Source of the DNA: Chloroflexota bacterium | GTDB taxonomy: Bacteria > Chloroflexota > Chloroflexia > Chloroflexales > Kallotenuaceae | Reading direction: 5' to 3' | NCBI GenBank assembly: GCA_019240175.1 | Contig: JAFAYS010001105.1 | Span: 1 to 6,723, forward strand | DNA: 6,723 bases | Part shown: positions 1-5,204 of the stretch, in pieces | Position numbering within the stretch: the first letter of the stretch is position 1 | Layout: each line of letters begins with the position of its first letter | The notes under the pieces: model-generated | The model's input: the letters and a program-made list of their open reading frames with translations, nothing else | Database searches by the model: none | Told to the model about the DNA's origin: nothing | Position numbers and translations under genes: made by a program

Positions 1-2565
1 GACCGCGCGGGCAAACTTGGTGGCGGGCAGCAGTCGCAGCGTGCCCCAGGTCGACGTGTCGGTATCCTGGCGATTGCCCGTGTCGTTCCAGGAGCGCGGC
101 GCGTCCGGCCGGCTCCCGTCGGTGAAGCGAATATCAAAGCCGATCGACTGATTCTCCGCCAGGCTGCTCTTCAGCCGAATCGCCGCCTCAACGTGATAGC
201 CCGTGGCCGTCTTCGACACCTTGGCGTCGACGCCGCGCGACTGGTAGCGATCACGCCCGATGGTGTAGCGCGCATCGTCGGGCTGGTAGCTGCTGGTCTT
301 GTTGTTGTTCTCGTCGACAAACACATCGATGCGATCAGCGCGATCGTTGGTCGCGTCCTGCACATCCGCCAGCACGTACAGATAGCGCCCGCTCCACAGC
401 AGCTTGAAGCTGGCCTTGTCGCCGACATTGGTCGCCGGCAGCATATCCCACAGCAGATCGGCTTTACCGTCGAGCTTGGGCTCACTGCGCGGCACATCGC
501 GCTCTTGCATCAACACCGGCAGCCGCGACGGATCGACGACGCCCCAGTAGGCGTATTTGGCCTGCTGCTGCTCGTCGAAAAGCAGCGGCAGATCCAGACG
601 ATCGATCGGAAAGGTCTTAAGCCAGGTATGATCGTCGGCCATGCCCCAGAAAATCACCCAGCTGATGTGATCTTTTTGGCGCTTGAAGACCTCGAAGATT
701 TCTTTGTAGCGATAGCCCTGCTTGAGCAAAATCTCGTCGGGAACAGTCGTGTAGCTGTCGCTGCTGTTGGTGTACACGCTCATATCCAGCTCGGTGATCT
801 GATTGTCCAGGCCGAGACCGGCAAACAGCTGGATCGTCTGCTCGATCACTGCGGCGGAGGGACTTTCGACGTTGATGTGCATCTGGTGGCCCACGCCGTC
901 GATCGGCACGCCCTGGGCTTTGAGATCGCGGACCAGGTTGTAGATGCACTCACGCTTGCGGGTATCGGTGGTGCTGTAGTCGTTGATAAACAGCCTGGCG
1001 TCGGGCGCTACCTCACGCGCCACACGGAAGGCCGTCGCGATAAAGTCCAGGCCCGTGAGCGTGTACCAGGCGCTGCGGCGCATACAGTCGGCCTGCGCCG
1101 GATCGATCACCTCGTTGACCACGTCCCAGCTGTCGATGTCGTCCTTGTAGCGGCCAACCACCGCGCGAATATGCGCTTCCAGGCGCTGTAGCAGCAGCGC
1201 TTTGGTCGCAGGGCCGGGCTGAAGATCGTTGCCGCTGGCGTCTTTGAAGAGCCAATCCGGGTTTTGCTGATGCCAGACCAGCGTATGGCCGCGCATCTGC
1301 ATGTTGTTGGCGCGCGCAAACTGCACCAGCGTATCGGCATCGGTCCAGTTGAACTGGCCTTCCGCCGGCTGGATCAGGCCGGGCTTCATCACGTTTTCGG
1401 CGACAATGCTGTTGAAATGGCGCTTTAGCAGCTCGACATGGCGGCTGGAATCCAGCTGGCTCGGCTCGATCGCGGCACCGATCGGGAAGTAGGCGGCCAG
1501 CGTTTGATAGACTGAGGGAATATCGGTCTGGATCGGCGGTAGCGGCTGCGCTGGTACATAGGTCATGGCAAAATCATCAAGGTAGAACGCGGGCGTACCG
1601 CTGGCGGACTCGATATAGATCGAGAGTGCGTCGACGGTGTTACTCAGCGTGTAGGCGGCCTGGAGGTTGATCCACTGGCCGGCGGTGACCAGCGTGTTGC
1701 CCACGACGGTGTCGTAGCTCTGGTTGCCCTCGTAGCCGCGCTGAACGCTGACACGCAGATTGGCGTCGGCCTCGCCGGGAGCTAGCTTGACCCACACCGA
1801 GATCTGATATTTTGCGCCTCGGGTCATGTCGTTGAGGATGTTGCGGCTCGGGCCGTCGTAGGTGTTCTGGCGTCCGGTGGTCAGCAGGCTATAGCTACCG
1901 CCGTGCCGGTCGGCATTAGTCACGGCTACGGTCTCGCCACCGATGCGCGCGGCCCAGCCCTGCGTCGTGCCGTCCTCGAAGTCGCTGGTGAAGCCGGGAG
2001 CCGGATCGCCGCCTGGATCGGAGGAAAGCTGCGTGATCAACAGATCGTCGAGGTAATACTGGCTGGTTGGATCGGAGCTTTCGACGTAGAGCTGAGGTGC
2101 CGAGGAGCCCGCCGCGAAAGTGTACTCACCCGCCAGCCTGACCCACGCCGCATCGCTCACGTTATCGCTGGCGACCTGAGCCCACTGCGTGCCGTCGGCG
2201 GCCTCGCGCTGAACGGTGATCTTCAGCGTGCTAGCCGGCTGCCCGGCTACGAGCCGCACGTAGCCTTCGACGGCGTAGGTCACGCCCGGCTGGAAGCGGC
2301 TGGCGAGATCCAGGCTCGGGCCGTTCCACTCGGCGGTGCGCCCGGTAGTTTTCAAGCTGCGCGTGCCGCTGTGGCTGGCCTCGGTAACGGCGGCAAGCGT
2401 GACGCTGCCGCGCGGCCCCCAGCCCTGCGTCGTGCCATCCTCGAAATCGCTCTGCACCAGCACAACCGGCTCAGCGGCGTGGGTGGTCTGCGGCATCAAG
2501 CTGCGCGGAGCCAGCAAGCTGATCAGGATGATCAGGATCATTCCCATGCGTACCCGTGTCGACAT
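1..2565 (-). CDS. Secreted multimodular GH10 endo-beta-1,4-xylanase (CBM22-CBM22-GH10-CBM9), 3' end outside window
   Basis: The frame is open for 855 codons from the ATG at 2565 to the left edge, so the C-terminus is missing. AGGAGG (2573-2578) lies 7 nt before the start. Residues 1-30 form a Sec signal peptide (hydrophobic core about 8-19, likely cleavage near THA-A). Two CBM22-like modules follow (about 38-178 and 193-336), both opening with FEDGTTQGW. The GH10 barrel spans about 350-680: AENVMKP (389-395), GHTLVWH (426-432), WDVVNE with acid/base Glu485, INDY (527-530), GVGHQMH (557-563), ITELDM with nucleophile Glu592, and WGMADDHTW (640-648). From about 690 on, the pattern LDGKADLLWD suggests a CBM9-like module. 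Known GH10 enzymes hydrolyse internal xylan linkages by a retaining mechanism, and both catalytic glutamates are present. The gene probably shares a transcript with the ThuA-like gene upstream. Whether a second CBM9 or an anchor follows cannot be seen. Confidence 0.96.
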   Translation of the reverse strand, partial: MSTRVRMGMILIILISLLAPRSLMPQTTHAAEPVVLVQSDFEDGTTQGWGPRGSVTLAAVTEASHSGTRSLKTTGRTAEWNGPSLDLASRFQPGVTYAVEGYVRLVAGQPASTLKITVQREAADGTQWAQVASDNVSDAAWVRLAGEYTFAAGSSAPQLYVESSDPTSQYYLDDLLITQLSSDPGGDPAPGFTSDFEDGTTQGWAARIGGETVAVTNADRHGGSYSLLTTGRQNTYDGPSRNILNDMTRGAKYQISVWVKLAPGEADANLRVSVQRGYEGNQSYDTVVGNTLVTAGQWINLQAAYTLSNTVDALSIYIESASGTPAFYLDDFAMTYVPAQPLPPIQTDIPSVYQTLAAYFPIGAAIEPSQLDSSRHVELLKRHFNSIVAENVMKPGLIQPAEGQFNWTDADTLVQFARANNMQMRGHTLVWHQQNPDWLFKDASGNDLQPGPATKALLLQRLEAHIRAVVGRYKDDIDSWDVVNEVIDPAQADCMRRSAWYTLTGLDFIATAFRVAREVAPDARLFINDYSTTDTRKRECIYNLVRDLKAQGVPIDGVGHQMHINVESPSAAVIEQTIQLFAGLGLDNQITELDMSVYTNSSDSYTTVPDEILLKQGYRYKEIFEVFKRQKDHISWVIFWGMADDHTWLKTFPIDRLDLPLLFDEQQQAKYAYWGVVDPSRLPVLMQERDVPRSEPKLDGKADLLWDMLPATNVGDKASFKLLWSGRYLYVLADVQDATNDRADRIDVFVDENNNKTSSYQPDDARYTIGRDRYQSRGVDAKVSKTATGYHVEAAIRLKSSLAENQSIGFDIRFTDGSRPDAPRSWNDTGNRQDTDTSTWGTLRLLPATKFARAV
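1953..2451 (-). repeat. Duplicated CBM22 module; best-conserved repeat units at 1953-1986 and 2418-2451
   Basis: The two carbohydrate-binding modules of the xylanase are homologous and offset by exactly 155 codons (465 bp). Their opening segments, encoding DFEDGTTQGW, match at 32 of 34 bases. The rest has diverged strongly: residues such as the GR in SLKTTGR and SLLTTGR, GPS, and the closing YLDD are kept while most others differ. The interval given spans both units. It reflects internal module duplication, not a mobile repeat. Confidence 0.85.
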
Positions 2566-2572
2566 CGACAAA

Positions 2573-2578
2573 CCTCCT
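2573..2578 (-). promoter_or_regulatory. Ribosome binding site of the xylanase gene
   Basis: On the minus strand AGGAGG is a full match to the Shine-Dalgarno core, followed by the 7-nt spacer TTTGTCG and then ATG. It fixes the start at 2565. The next in-frame ATG (Met7) has no comparable site, and starting there would remove the positively charged n-region of the signal peptide. Confidence 0.85.
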
Positions 2579-2610
2579 CGTCGATTTTTGGACAACATCG
2601 AACCATGTCA

Positions 2611-2625
2611 TGTGGCACGGCCACA
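2611..2625. other. Perfect 6-bp-arm palindrome between the ThuA-like gene and the xylanase gene
   Basis: TGTGGC and GCCACA flank a 3-nt centre (ACG on plus, CGT on minus). It lies about 45 nt before the xylanase start. No U-run follows on the minus strand, so it does not look like an intrinsic terminator. I see no convincing -35/-10 pair in 2566-2723, which favours read-through from the ThuA-like gene. It could be an mRNA hairpin that protects or separates the xylanase message, or a protein-binding dyad. Its sequence is unlike the GAAAnCGCT operator motif elsewhere in the window. Confidence 0.4.
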
Positions 2626-2723
2626 CAACCATACTTGCGGCGATCTGATGTAGATGCTATGGCTTGGACCAGGCGTCCATGAGCTTGGGCGGCCTGGGCG
2701 GGGTAGGCGTTCCGATTAAATCC

Positions 2724-3353
2724 TTATACTCGGTGACACCAGCGCAGCGCGTTGGCGATCACAGCTTGATAGGATGGCTGGAGCCAGACGTCAAGATTGT
2801 GGCCGGGCGTCAGCAGACATACGCGTCCAGCGCCTTCGTGCCGCGTCCAGCCGCCGGGCTGCGTGCCGTGCTCCGAGCGAGTGGTCAGAAAAACATCTGC
2901 CTGCTCGTCGTCTAGGGTCATGTGGTAGTGTTCGTCGACGAGGGTGAAGGACTCAGCATTTGAGGTCAGCGGATGTTGCGGTCGTGGCTCCATCGTGACC
3001 GCGCACTGCGGCGGATGATGGAGAAACGCGCCGCCCATCAGTCCGCGCATGGTCGGCAGCTCGGCGTTGCTGGCTGAGCCGGAGTGGATCACCACCAAGC
3101 CGTGGCCCTCCCGCACATAGTCCAGGAACGCCGCCTGCACCGCGTTGTCGATCCACGGGCTCTGGTCGCTGGCCGAGGTGTGGTTCATCTTGGCGAAGAG
3201 CACTGCCGGGTAGCTGCGCATGCGTTCGGCGGACCACTCAGCCGCGTGCTCGATCCAGTCGAACGCAAAGCCGGCCTCGGCGAGCGGAGCAAGCCCTGCG
3301 CGAACAACGCGCGCCGGATGCCAGTAATCGTCACACAAAACCAGCGTTCGCAC
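2724..3353 (-). CDS. ThuA-like domain protein (class I glutamine amidotransferase-like fold), function unknown
   Basis: This is a 209-residue cytoplasmic protein with no signal peptide or membrane segment. The start is GTG at 3353, behind GAGGAG (3362-3367) with an 8-nt spacer; an ATG at 3361 is out of frame. The N-terminal strand MRTLVLCDDYWHP, the central GHGLVVIHSGSAS (83-95), DEHYH (140-144) and the C-terminal GRVCLLTPGHNLDVWLQPSYQAVIANALRW (read around 176-205) follow the pattern of the ThuA-like family (Pfam ThuA). Members occur in sugar catabolic loci; the name comes from rhizobial trehalose-utilisation genes, but the biochemical activity of most members is not settled. At the position where amidotransferases carry the catalytic Cys, the text reads VIHSGS, so glutaminase activity is not expected. 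Promoter and operator placement make it the first gene of a unit with the xylanase, suggesting a role in handling xylan-derived sugars (inference). Confidence 0.88.
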   Translation of the reverse strand: MRTLVLCDDYWHPARVVRAGLAPLAEAGFAFDWIEHAAEWSAERMRSYPAVLFAKMNHTSASDQSPWIDNAVQAAFLDYVREGHGLVVIHSGSASNAELPTMRGLMGGAFLHHPPQCAVTMEPRPQHPLTSNAESFTLVDEHYHMTLDDEQADVFLTTRSEHGTQPGGWTRHEGAGRVCLLTPGHNLDVWLQPSYQAVIANALRWCHRV

Positions 3354-3361
3354 GTGATCAT

Positions 3362-3367
3362 CTCCTC
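3362..3367 (-). promoter_or_regulatory. Ribosome binding site of the ThuA-like gene (decides GTG start)
   Basis: GAGGAG on the minus strand lies 8 nt before the GTG at 3353. It supports a GTG start rather than the out-of-frame ATG at 3361, which directly abuts the site and would have no usable spacing. Confidence 0.75.
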
Positions 3368-3484
3368 AACGCGCCGCGCTGCTGCCCACGCCGCGTGCCA
3401 TGACCCGATTTCTAGACCAACTACCGATCAACGCACAGGTCGCGTCTGGTAGAATGGCCTGCGAGCGCCGCTTCAGAAAATGAC

Positions 3485-3500
3485 CAGGAAAGCGCTTGCA
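3485..3500 (+). promoter_or_regulatory. Operator-like site O1 (LacI family), at the start of the ThuA-xylanase transcript
   Basis: CAGGAAAGCGCTTGCA contains the perfect 8-bp palindrome AAGCGCTT with the central CG step typical of LacI-family operators. It covers the predicted transcription start (near 3500) of the minus-strand promoter, immediately downstream of its -10 box, a classic repression position. It shares 13 of 16 bases with O2 and O3. Confidence 0.75.
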
Positions 3501-3506
3501 TGCATG

Positions 3507-3535
3507 AGTATAATTTGTGGATGCAGCACTGTCAA
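3507..3535 (-). promoter_or_regulatory. Sigma70-type promoter for the ThuA-like/xylanase unit
   Basis: Read on the minus strand: TTGACA (3530-3535), a 17-nt spacer, then TATACT (3507-3512). The -35 is a perfect consensus match and the -10 matches at five of six positions, with ideal spacing. Predicted start is near 3500, giving a leader of about 146 nt before the GTG at 3353. O1 lies over the predicted start. Confidence 0.85.
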
Positions 3536-3560
3536 GGAAGATGTACTGTCGCCTTGACAG
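3529..3560. repeat. Perfect 9-bp inverted repeat carrying both divergent -35 boxes
   Basis: CTGTCAAGG (3529-3537) and CCTTGACAG (3552-3560) are exact reverse complements around a 14-bp centre. Each arm contains one TTGACA, so the two promoters fire outward from one symmetric element. Symmetry may follow partly from two consensus -35 boxes facing each other, but three further symmetric positions per arm go beyond the hexamer. Confidence 0.8.
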
Positions 3561-3582
3561 CGATTTCCTGAGCCACCATAAT
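3554..3582 (+). promoter_or_regulatory. Sigma70-type promoter for the LacI-family regulator
   Basis: TTGACA (3554-3559), a 17-nt spacer and CATAAT (3577-3582) form a near-perfect housekeeping promoter. Predicted start is near 3589, giving a short leader of about 17 nt that contains AAGGG (3596-3600). O2 overlaps the -35 and spacer, so autorepression is likely. Confidence 0.85.
3555..3570 (-). promoter_or_regulatory. Operator-like site O2 (LacI family), inside the regulator's promoter
   Basis: On the minus strand this reads CAGGAAATCGCTGTCA. It is identical over all 16 bases to O3 at 4769-4784, which is in the opposite orientation. The 14-mer starting GGAAATCG fits 13 of 14 positions of the classical cre consensus TGWAANCGNTNWCA, a family-wide LacI/CcpA-type pattern. 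It overlaps the -35 of the regulator promoter. Its centre is 68 bp from the centre of O1. Confidence 0.7.
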
Positions 3583-3605
3583 GCGGGAAAGCAATAAGGG
3601 CAGCT

Positions 3606-4625
3606 ATGGACAAGCACATCACCATCGAAGATATCGCGCGGCAGGCTGGCGTCTCGACCAGCACGGTTTCGCGCGTGCTCAACGGCACAAAGCCCGTTGC
3701 CGAAGATAAACAAGCGCTGGTTCTGGCGGCGGTCGAGCAGCTTCAGTACCGTCCAAACGCGGTCGCGCGTGGCCTGGCGCGTGGTCGCTCGATGACTGTG
3801 GGCGTGCTGGTACAAGATATCAGCAGCCCGTTCTTTGCCAATATGGTACTGGGCATCGAGCAAGGGCTTGATCCTGCGGGCTACCGGCCTATGCTGACGA
3901 CCACGCACTGGCGCAACGATAACGAAGAAGACGAGGTGCGCTCGCTGCAGCTGCTGCTTGAGCGCCGAACCGACGGCCTGATCGTGCTGGGCACTAACAT
4001 TCCCGACGAGAAGCTGCGCGCGGTGGCGGCGGAAGTGCCGCTGATCGTGGTGGCGCGGCGTGTGGCCGGGCTTGAGCCGCAGTGCCTATATGTCGATAAC
4101 CAGGGCGGCGGCTACCGCGCCACGCGCTATCTGATCGGCCTGGGCCACACGCGTATCGCGCATATTCGCGGGACGAAAGGCCATCCCGACGCCGCCGATC
4201 GCGAGGCCGGTTACCTTCAAGCCTTACAGGAGGCTGGGCTGCCGATCGACGAGCGGCTGATGGTCGACGCGCAATTTACCGAGGAGTCGGGGCTAGCCGG
4301 CGTCGAGGAGCTGATCGCGCGCGGCGAGCGTTTCACGGCGATCTTCGCGGCCAACGACCAGTCGGCGTACGGTGTGATGCTGGGGCTGTTCAACCATGGC
4401 TACCGCATCCCAGGCGACGTTTCGGTGGTCGGCTTCGACGATCAGTTTCTTTCGGCGTACACGCTGCCGCCGCTCACCACAATCCATCAGCCGTCTGAGG
4501 ATATGGGCAAAGTAGCTGCCGAAGGCCTGCTGCGTCTGTTGGGCAATCAGGCTCCGCACATGTCGCTCTTCCCCGCCGAGCTGACGATCCGCAAGTCGGC
4601 GATGCGGATTCGCCAGAGCGAGTAG
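3606..4625 (+). CDS. LacI-family transcriptional repressor, probable local regulator of xylan-oligosaccharide use
   Basis: The protein has 339 residues, the normal family length. The ATG at 3606 follows AAGGG by 5 nt. Residues 6-27 are a textbook LacI helix-turn-helix (TIEDIARQAGVSTSTVSRVLNG split as TIEDIARQAG and VSTSTVSRVLNG). YRPNAVARGLA (48-58) is the hinge helix, with Leu57 at the position that inserts into the minor groove at a central CG step. From residue 63 on there is a periplasmic-binding-protein-like effector domain: VGVLVQDISSPFF (65-77), FAANDQSAYG (247-256) and VVGFDDQFLSAY starting near 274. The effector cannot be read from sequence; a xylo-oligosaccharide or xylose is inferred from the neighbouring xylanase. 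The gene is divergent from the ThuA-xylanase unit, and its own promoter contains operator-like O2. CcpA identity is unlikely in this context but not formally excluded. Confidence 0.96.
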   Translation: MDKHITIEDIARQAGVSTSTVSRVLNGTKPVAEDKQALVLAAVEQLQYRPNAVARGLARGRSMTVGVLVQDISSPFFANMVLGIEQGLDPAGYRPMLTTTHWRNDNEEDEVRSLQLLLERRTDGLIVLGTNIPDEKLRAVAAEVPLIVVARRVAGLEPQCLYVDNQGGGYRATRYLIGLGHTRIAHIRGTKGHPDAADREAGYLQALQEAGLPIDERLMVDAQFTEESGLAGVEELIARGERFTAIFAANDQSAYGVMLGLFNHGYRIPGDVSVVGFDDQFLSAYTLPPLTTIHQPSEDMGKVAAEGLLRLLGNQAPHMSLFPAELTIRKSAMRIRQSE

Positions 4626-4651
4626 AGCGCTTAGGCTGAAATTGACGGCAC

Positions 4652-4667
4652 GTGCTCACCTGAGCGC
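4652..4667 (+). other. Short hairpin after the regulator gene
   Basis: GCTCA and TGAGC (4654-4658 and 4661-4665) are exact reverse complements, extended by a T-G wobble and a G-C pair. It sits 27 nt past the regulator's stop codon and just ahead of the stronger palindrome at 4675-4695. No U-run follows. The same arms recur at 4902-4918 with a longer loop. Confidence 0.35.
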
Positions 4668-4674
4668 AGCATTC

Positions 4675-4695
4675 GGGGCGTATTGCATACGCCCC
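4675..4695 (+). terminator. Strong GC-rich palindrome 49 nt past the regulator stop; terminator or dispersed intergenic repeat
   Basis: GGGGCGTAT (4675-4683) and ATACGCCCC (4687-4695) form a perfect 9-bp stem with a TGC loop; TTC and GAA outside can extend it past a 3-nt bulge. This is the most stable hairpin in the non-coding sequence and lies where the regulator transcript should end. It lacks an adjacent U-run, so canonical intrinsic termination is doubtful. Stems starting GGGGCG and ending CGCCCCTAC resemble palindromic elements scattered through intergenic regions of many bacterial genomes; that is recalled style, not a database hit. Confidence 0.4.
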
Positions 4696-4768
4696 TACGA
4701 ACCATCCACAGGTTATTTCCTCTTATGTCCACCTAAATACACACCTCCACTCCCCTCATTTCAACCAA

Positions 4769-4784
4769 CAGGAAATCGCTGTCA
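4769..4784 (+). promoter_or_regulatory. Operator-like site O3 (LacI family), distal site upstream of the lipoprotein gene
   Basis: CAGGAAATCGCTGTCA is an exact 16-bp copy, in opposite orientation, of O2 inside the regulator's promoter. It lies about 235 bp upstream of O4 measured centre to centre. No good promoter overlaps it directly, so it may be an auxiliary site for DNA looping or control an unrecognised promoter using the TGCTACAAT at 4791-4799. Confidence 0.65.
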
Positions 4785-4930
4785 CAAAATTGCTACAATT
4801 GGTCTCGTAGTCCTCAACTCATCATTCTACAAAATGATAATCGATCCAAAGAGCCGCGCCAGAAGCCGATATAGCTAATGATCTTGCTTTGATTGATACC
4901 TGCTCACATCTGATGAGCGGGCGGCTTTGG

Positions 4931-4956
4931 AATGCTTAGATGGCTGTTTAAGCATT
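4931..4956. other. 8-bp inverted repeat upstream of the lipoprotein promoter
   Basis: AATGCTTA (4931-4938) and TAAGCATT (4949-4956) are exact reverse complements with a 10-nt centre. The element ends 19 nt before the -35 box at 4976, where an activator would sit. Its sequence is different from the GAAAnCGCT operators. It could instead fold as a hairpin if transcribed from further upstream. Confidence 0.5.
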
Positions 4957-4975
4957 GGATCTTGTCTATGAATGG

Positions 4976-5004
4976 TTGACAAGATTAACAACGCTTGCTA
5001 GTAT
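4976..5004 (+). promoter_or_regulatory. Sigma70-type promoter for the lipoprotein (transporter) gene
   Basis: TTGACA (4976-4981), a 17-nt spacer and TAGTAT (4999-5004), with TGC just before the -10 hexamer (extended -10). The predicted start is near 5011, inside operator-like O4, with a leader of about 199 nt. CTTGTC (4961-4966) and GACAAG (4978-4983) form a further dyad over the -35 box. Confidence 0.85.
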
Positions 5005-5006
5005 GT

Positions 5007-5018
5007 GAAAGCGCTTTC
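5007..5018 (+). promoter_or_regulatory. Operator-like site O4 (LacI family), perfect palindrome at the transporter transcription start
   Basis: GAAAGCGCTTTC is a perfect 12-bp palindrome with the central CG step expected for LacI-family binding. With flanks, TGAAAGCGCTTTCC matches 13 of 14 positions of the cre-type consensus TGWAANCGNTNWCA. It begins 2 nt after the -10 box, so bound repressor would block open-complex formation or promoter escape. Confidence 0.85.
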
Positions 5019-5057
5019 CCGATCTGGCCTGAAGTTACAAAGCATCGGCTGTCTCTT

Positions 5058-5084
5058 CTACTCGTTCACCGCGAATGTGAGTAG
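5058..5084 (+). other. Possible hairpin in the lipoprotein gene leader
   Basis: CTACTC (5058-5063) and GAGTAG (5079-5084) pair perfectly. Inside, TTC (5065-5067) and GAA (5073-5075) can add three pairs past an internal loop. It lies about 50 nt into the predicted transcript. No known riboswitch or attenuator pattern is recognised. Confidence 0.35.
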
Positions 5085-5165
5085 CGGGAGGGAGGAATCA
5101 AGTATCTGGCGAATAGGTGTAGCTCGCGCCCTCAGTACAACCGCTGTTTGACTCTGCCAATTTGG

Positions 5166-5183
5166 TTGAAGGATGACCTTCGA
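5166..5183 (+). other. Possible hairpin 26 nt before the lipoprotein start
   Basis: GAAGG (5168-5172) and CCTTC (5177-5181) pair around an ATGA loop, extended by a U-G and a U-A pair. It lies 15 nt upstream of the ribosome binding site and leaves it exposed. It could stabilise the 5' end of an abundant message; no specific function is evident. Confidence 0.3.
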
Positions 5184-5198
5184 TCCACGTGAGTCTTT

Positions 5199-5204
5199 AG
5201 GAGA
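5199..5204 (+). promoter_or_regulatory. Ribosome binding site of the lipoprotein gene (decides start)
   Basis: AGGAGA lies 5 nt before the ATG at 5210. A competing ATG at 5206 is out of frame and only 1 nt from the site, so the start at 5210, which also yields a proper lipoprotein signal peptide, is preferred. Confidence 0.8.

Noticed and set aside
193..1191. Long plus-strand open frame of 332 codons
   Set aside because: It is antisense to the GH10 domain, where the minus strand shows all xylanase motifs and both catalytic glutamates. GC-rich coding sequence readily leaves such shadow frames open; there is no ribosome binding site or recognisable domain.
1903..2682. Plus-strand open frame of 259 codons
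   Set aside because: It is antisense to the CBM22 modules and signal peptide and runs through the xylanase ribosome binding site and upstream spacer; composition is that of a shadow frame.
3366..3401. Possible 11-codon leader peptide (MARGVGSSAAR) whose stop overlaps the ThuA-like gene's ribosome binding site
   Set aside because: The overlap would suit translational coupling, but there is no good ribosome binding site before its ATG and no amino-acid bias typical of attenuator peptides. Chance is a sufficient explanation.
3509..3514. TATAAT on the plus strand
   Set aside because: There is no -35 box at suitable spacing upstream; it is the incidental complement of the minus-strand -10 region.
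3366..3908. Minus-strand open frame of 180 codons across the divergent promoter region
   Set aside because: It overlaps the first 100 codons of the regulator in antisense and covers both promoters and operators, so it is not a real gene.
4626..4631. AGCGCT just after the regulator stop as a fifth operator
   Set aside because: Only the 6-bp core is present; the GAAA and TTTC flanks are missing and no promoter is nearby.
4642..4878. 78-codon plus-strand open frame after the regulator
   Set aside because: It needs a TTG start without a ribosome binding site, crosses the strong palindrome and O3, and has no recognisable domain.
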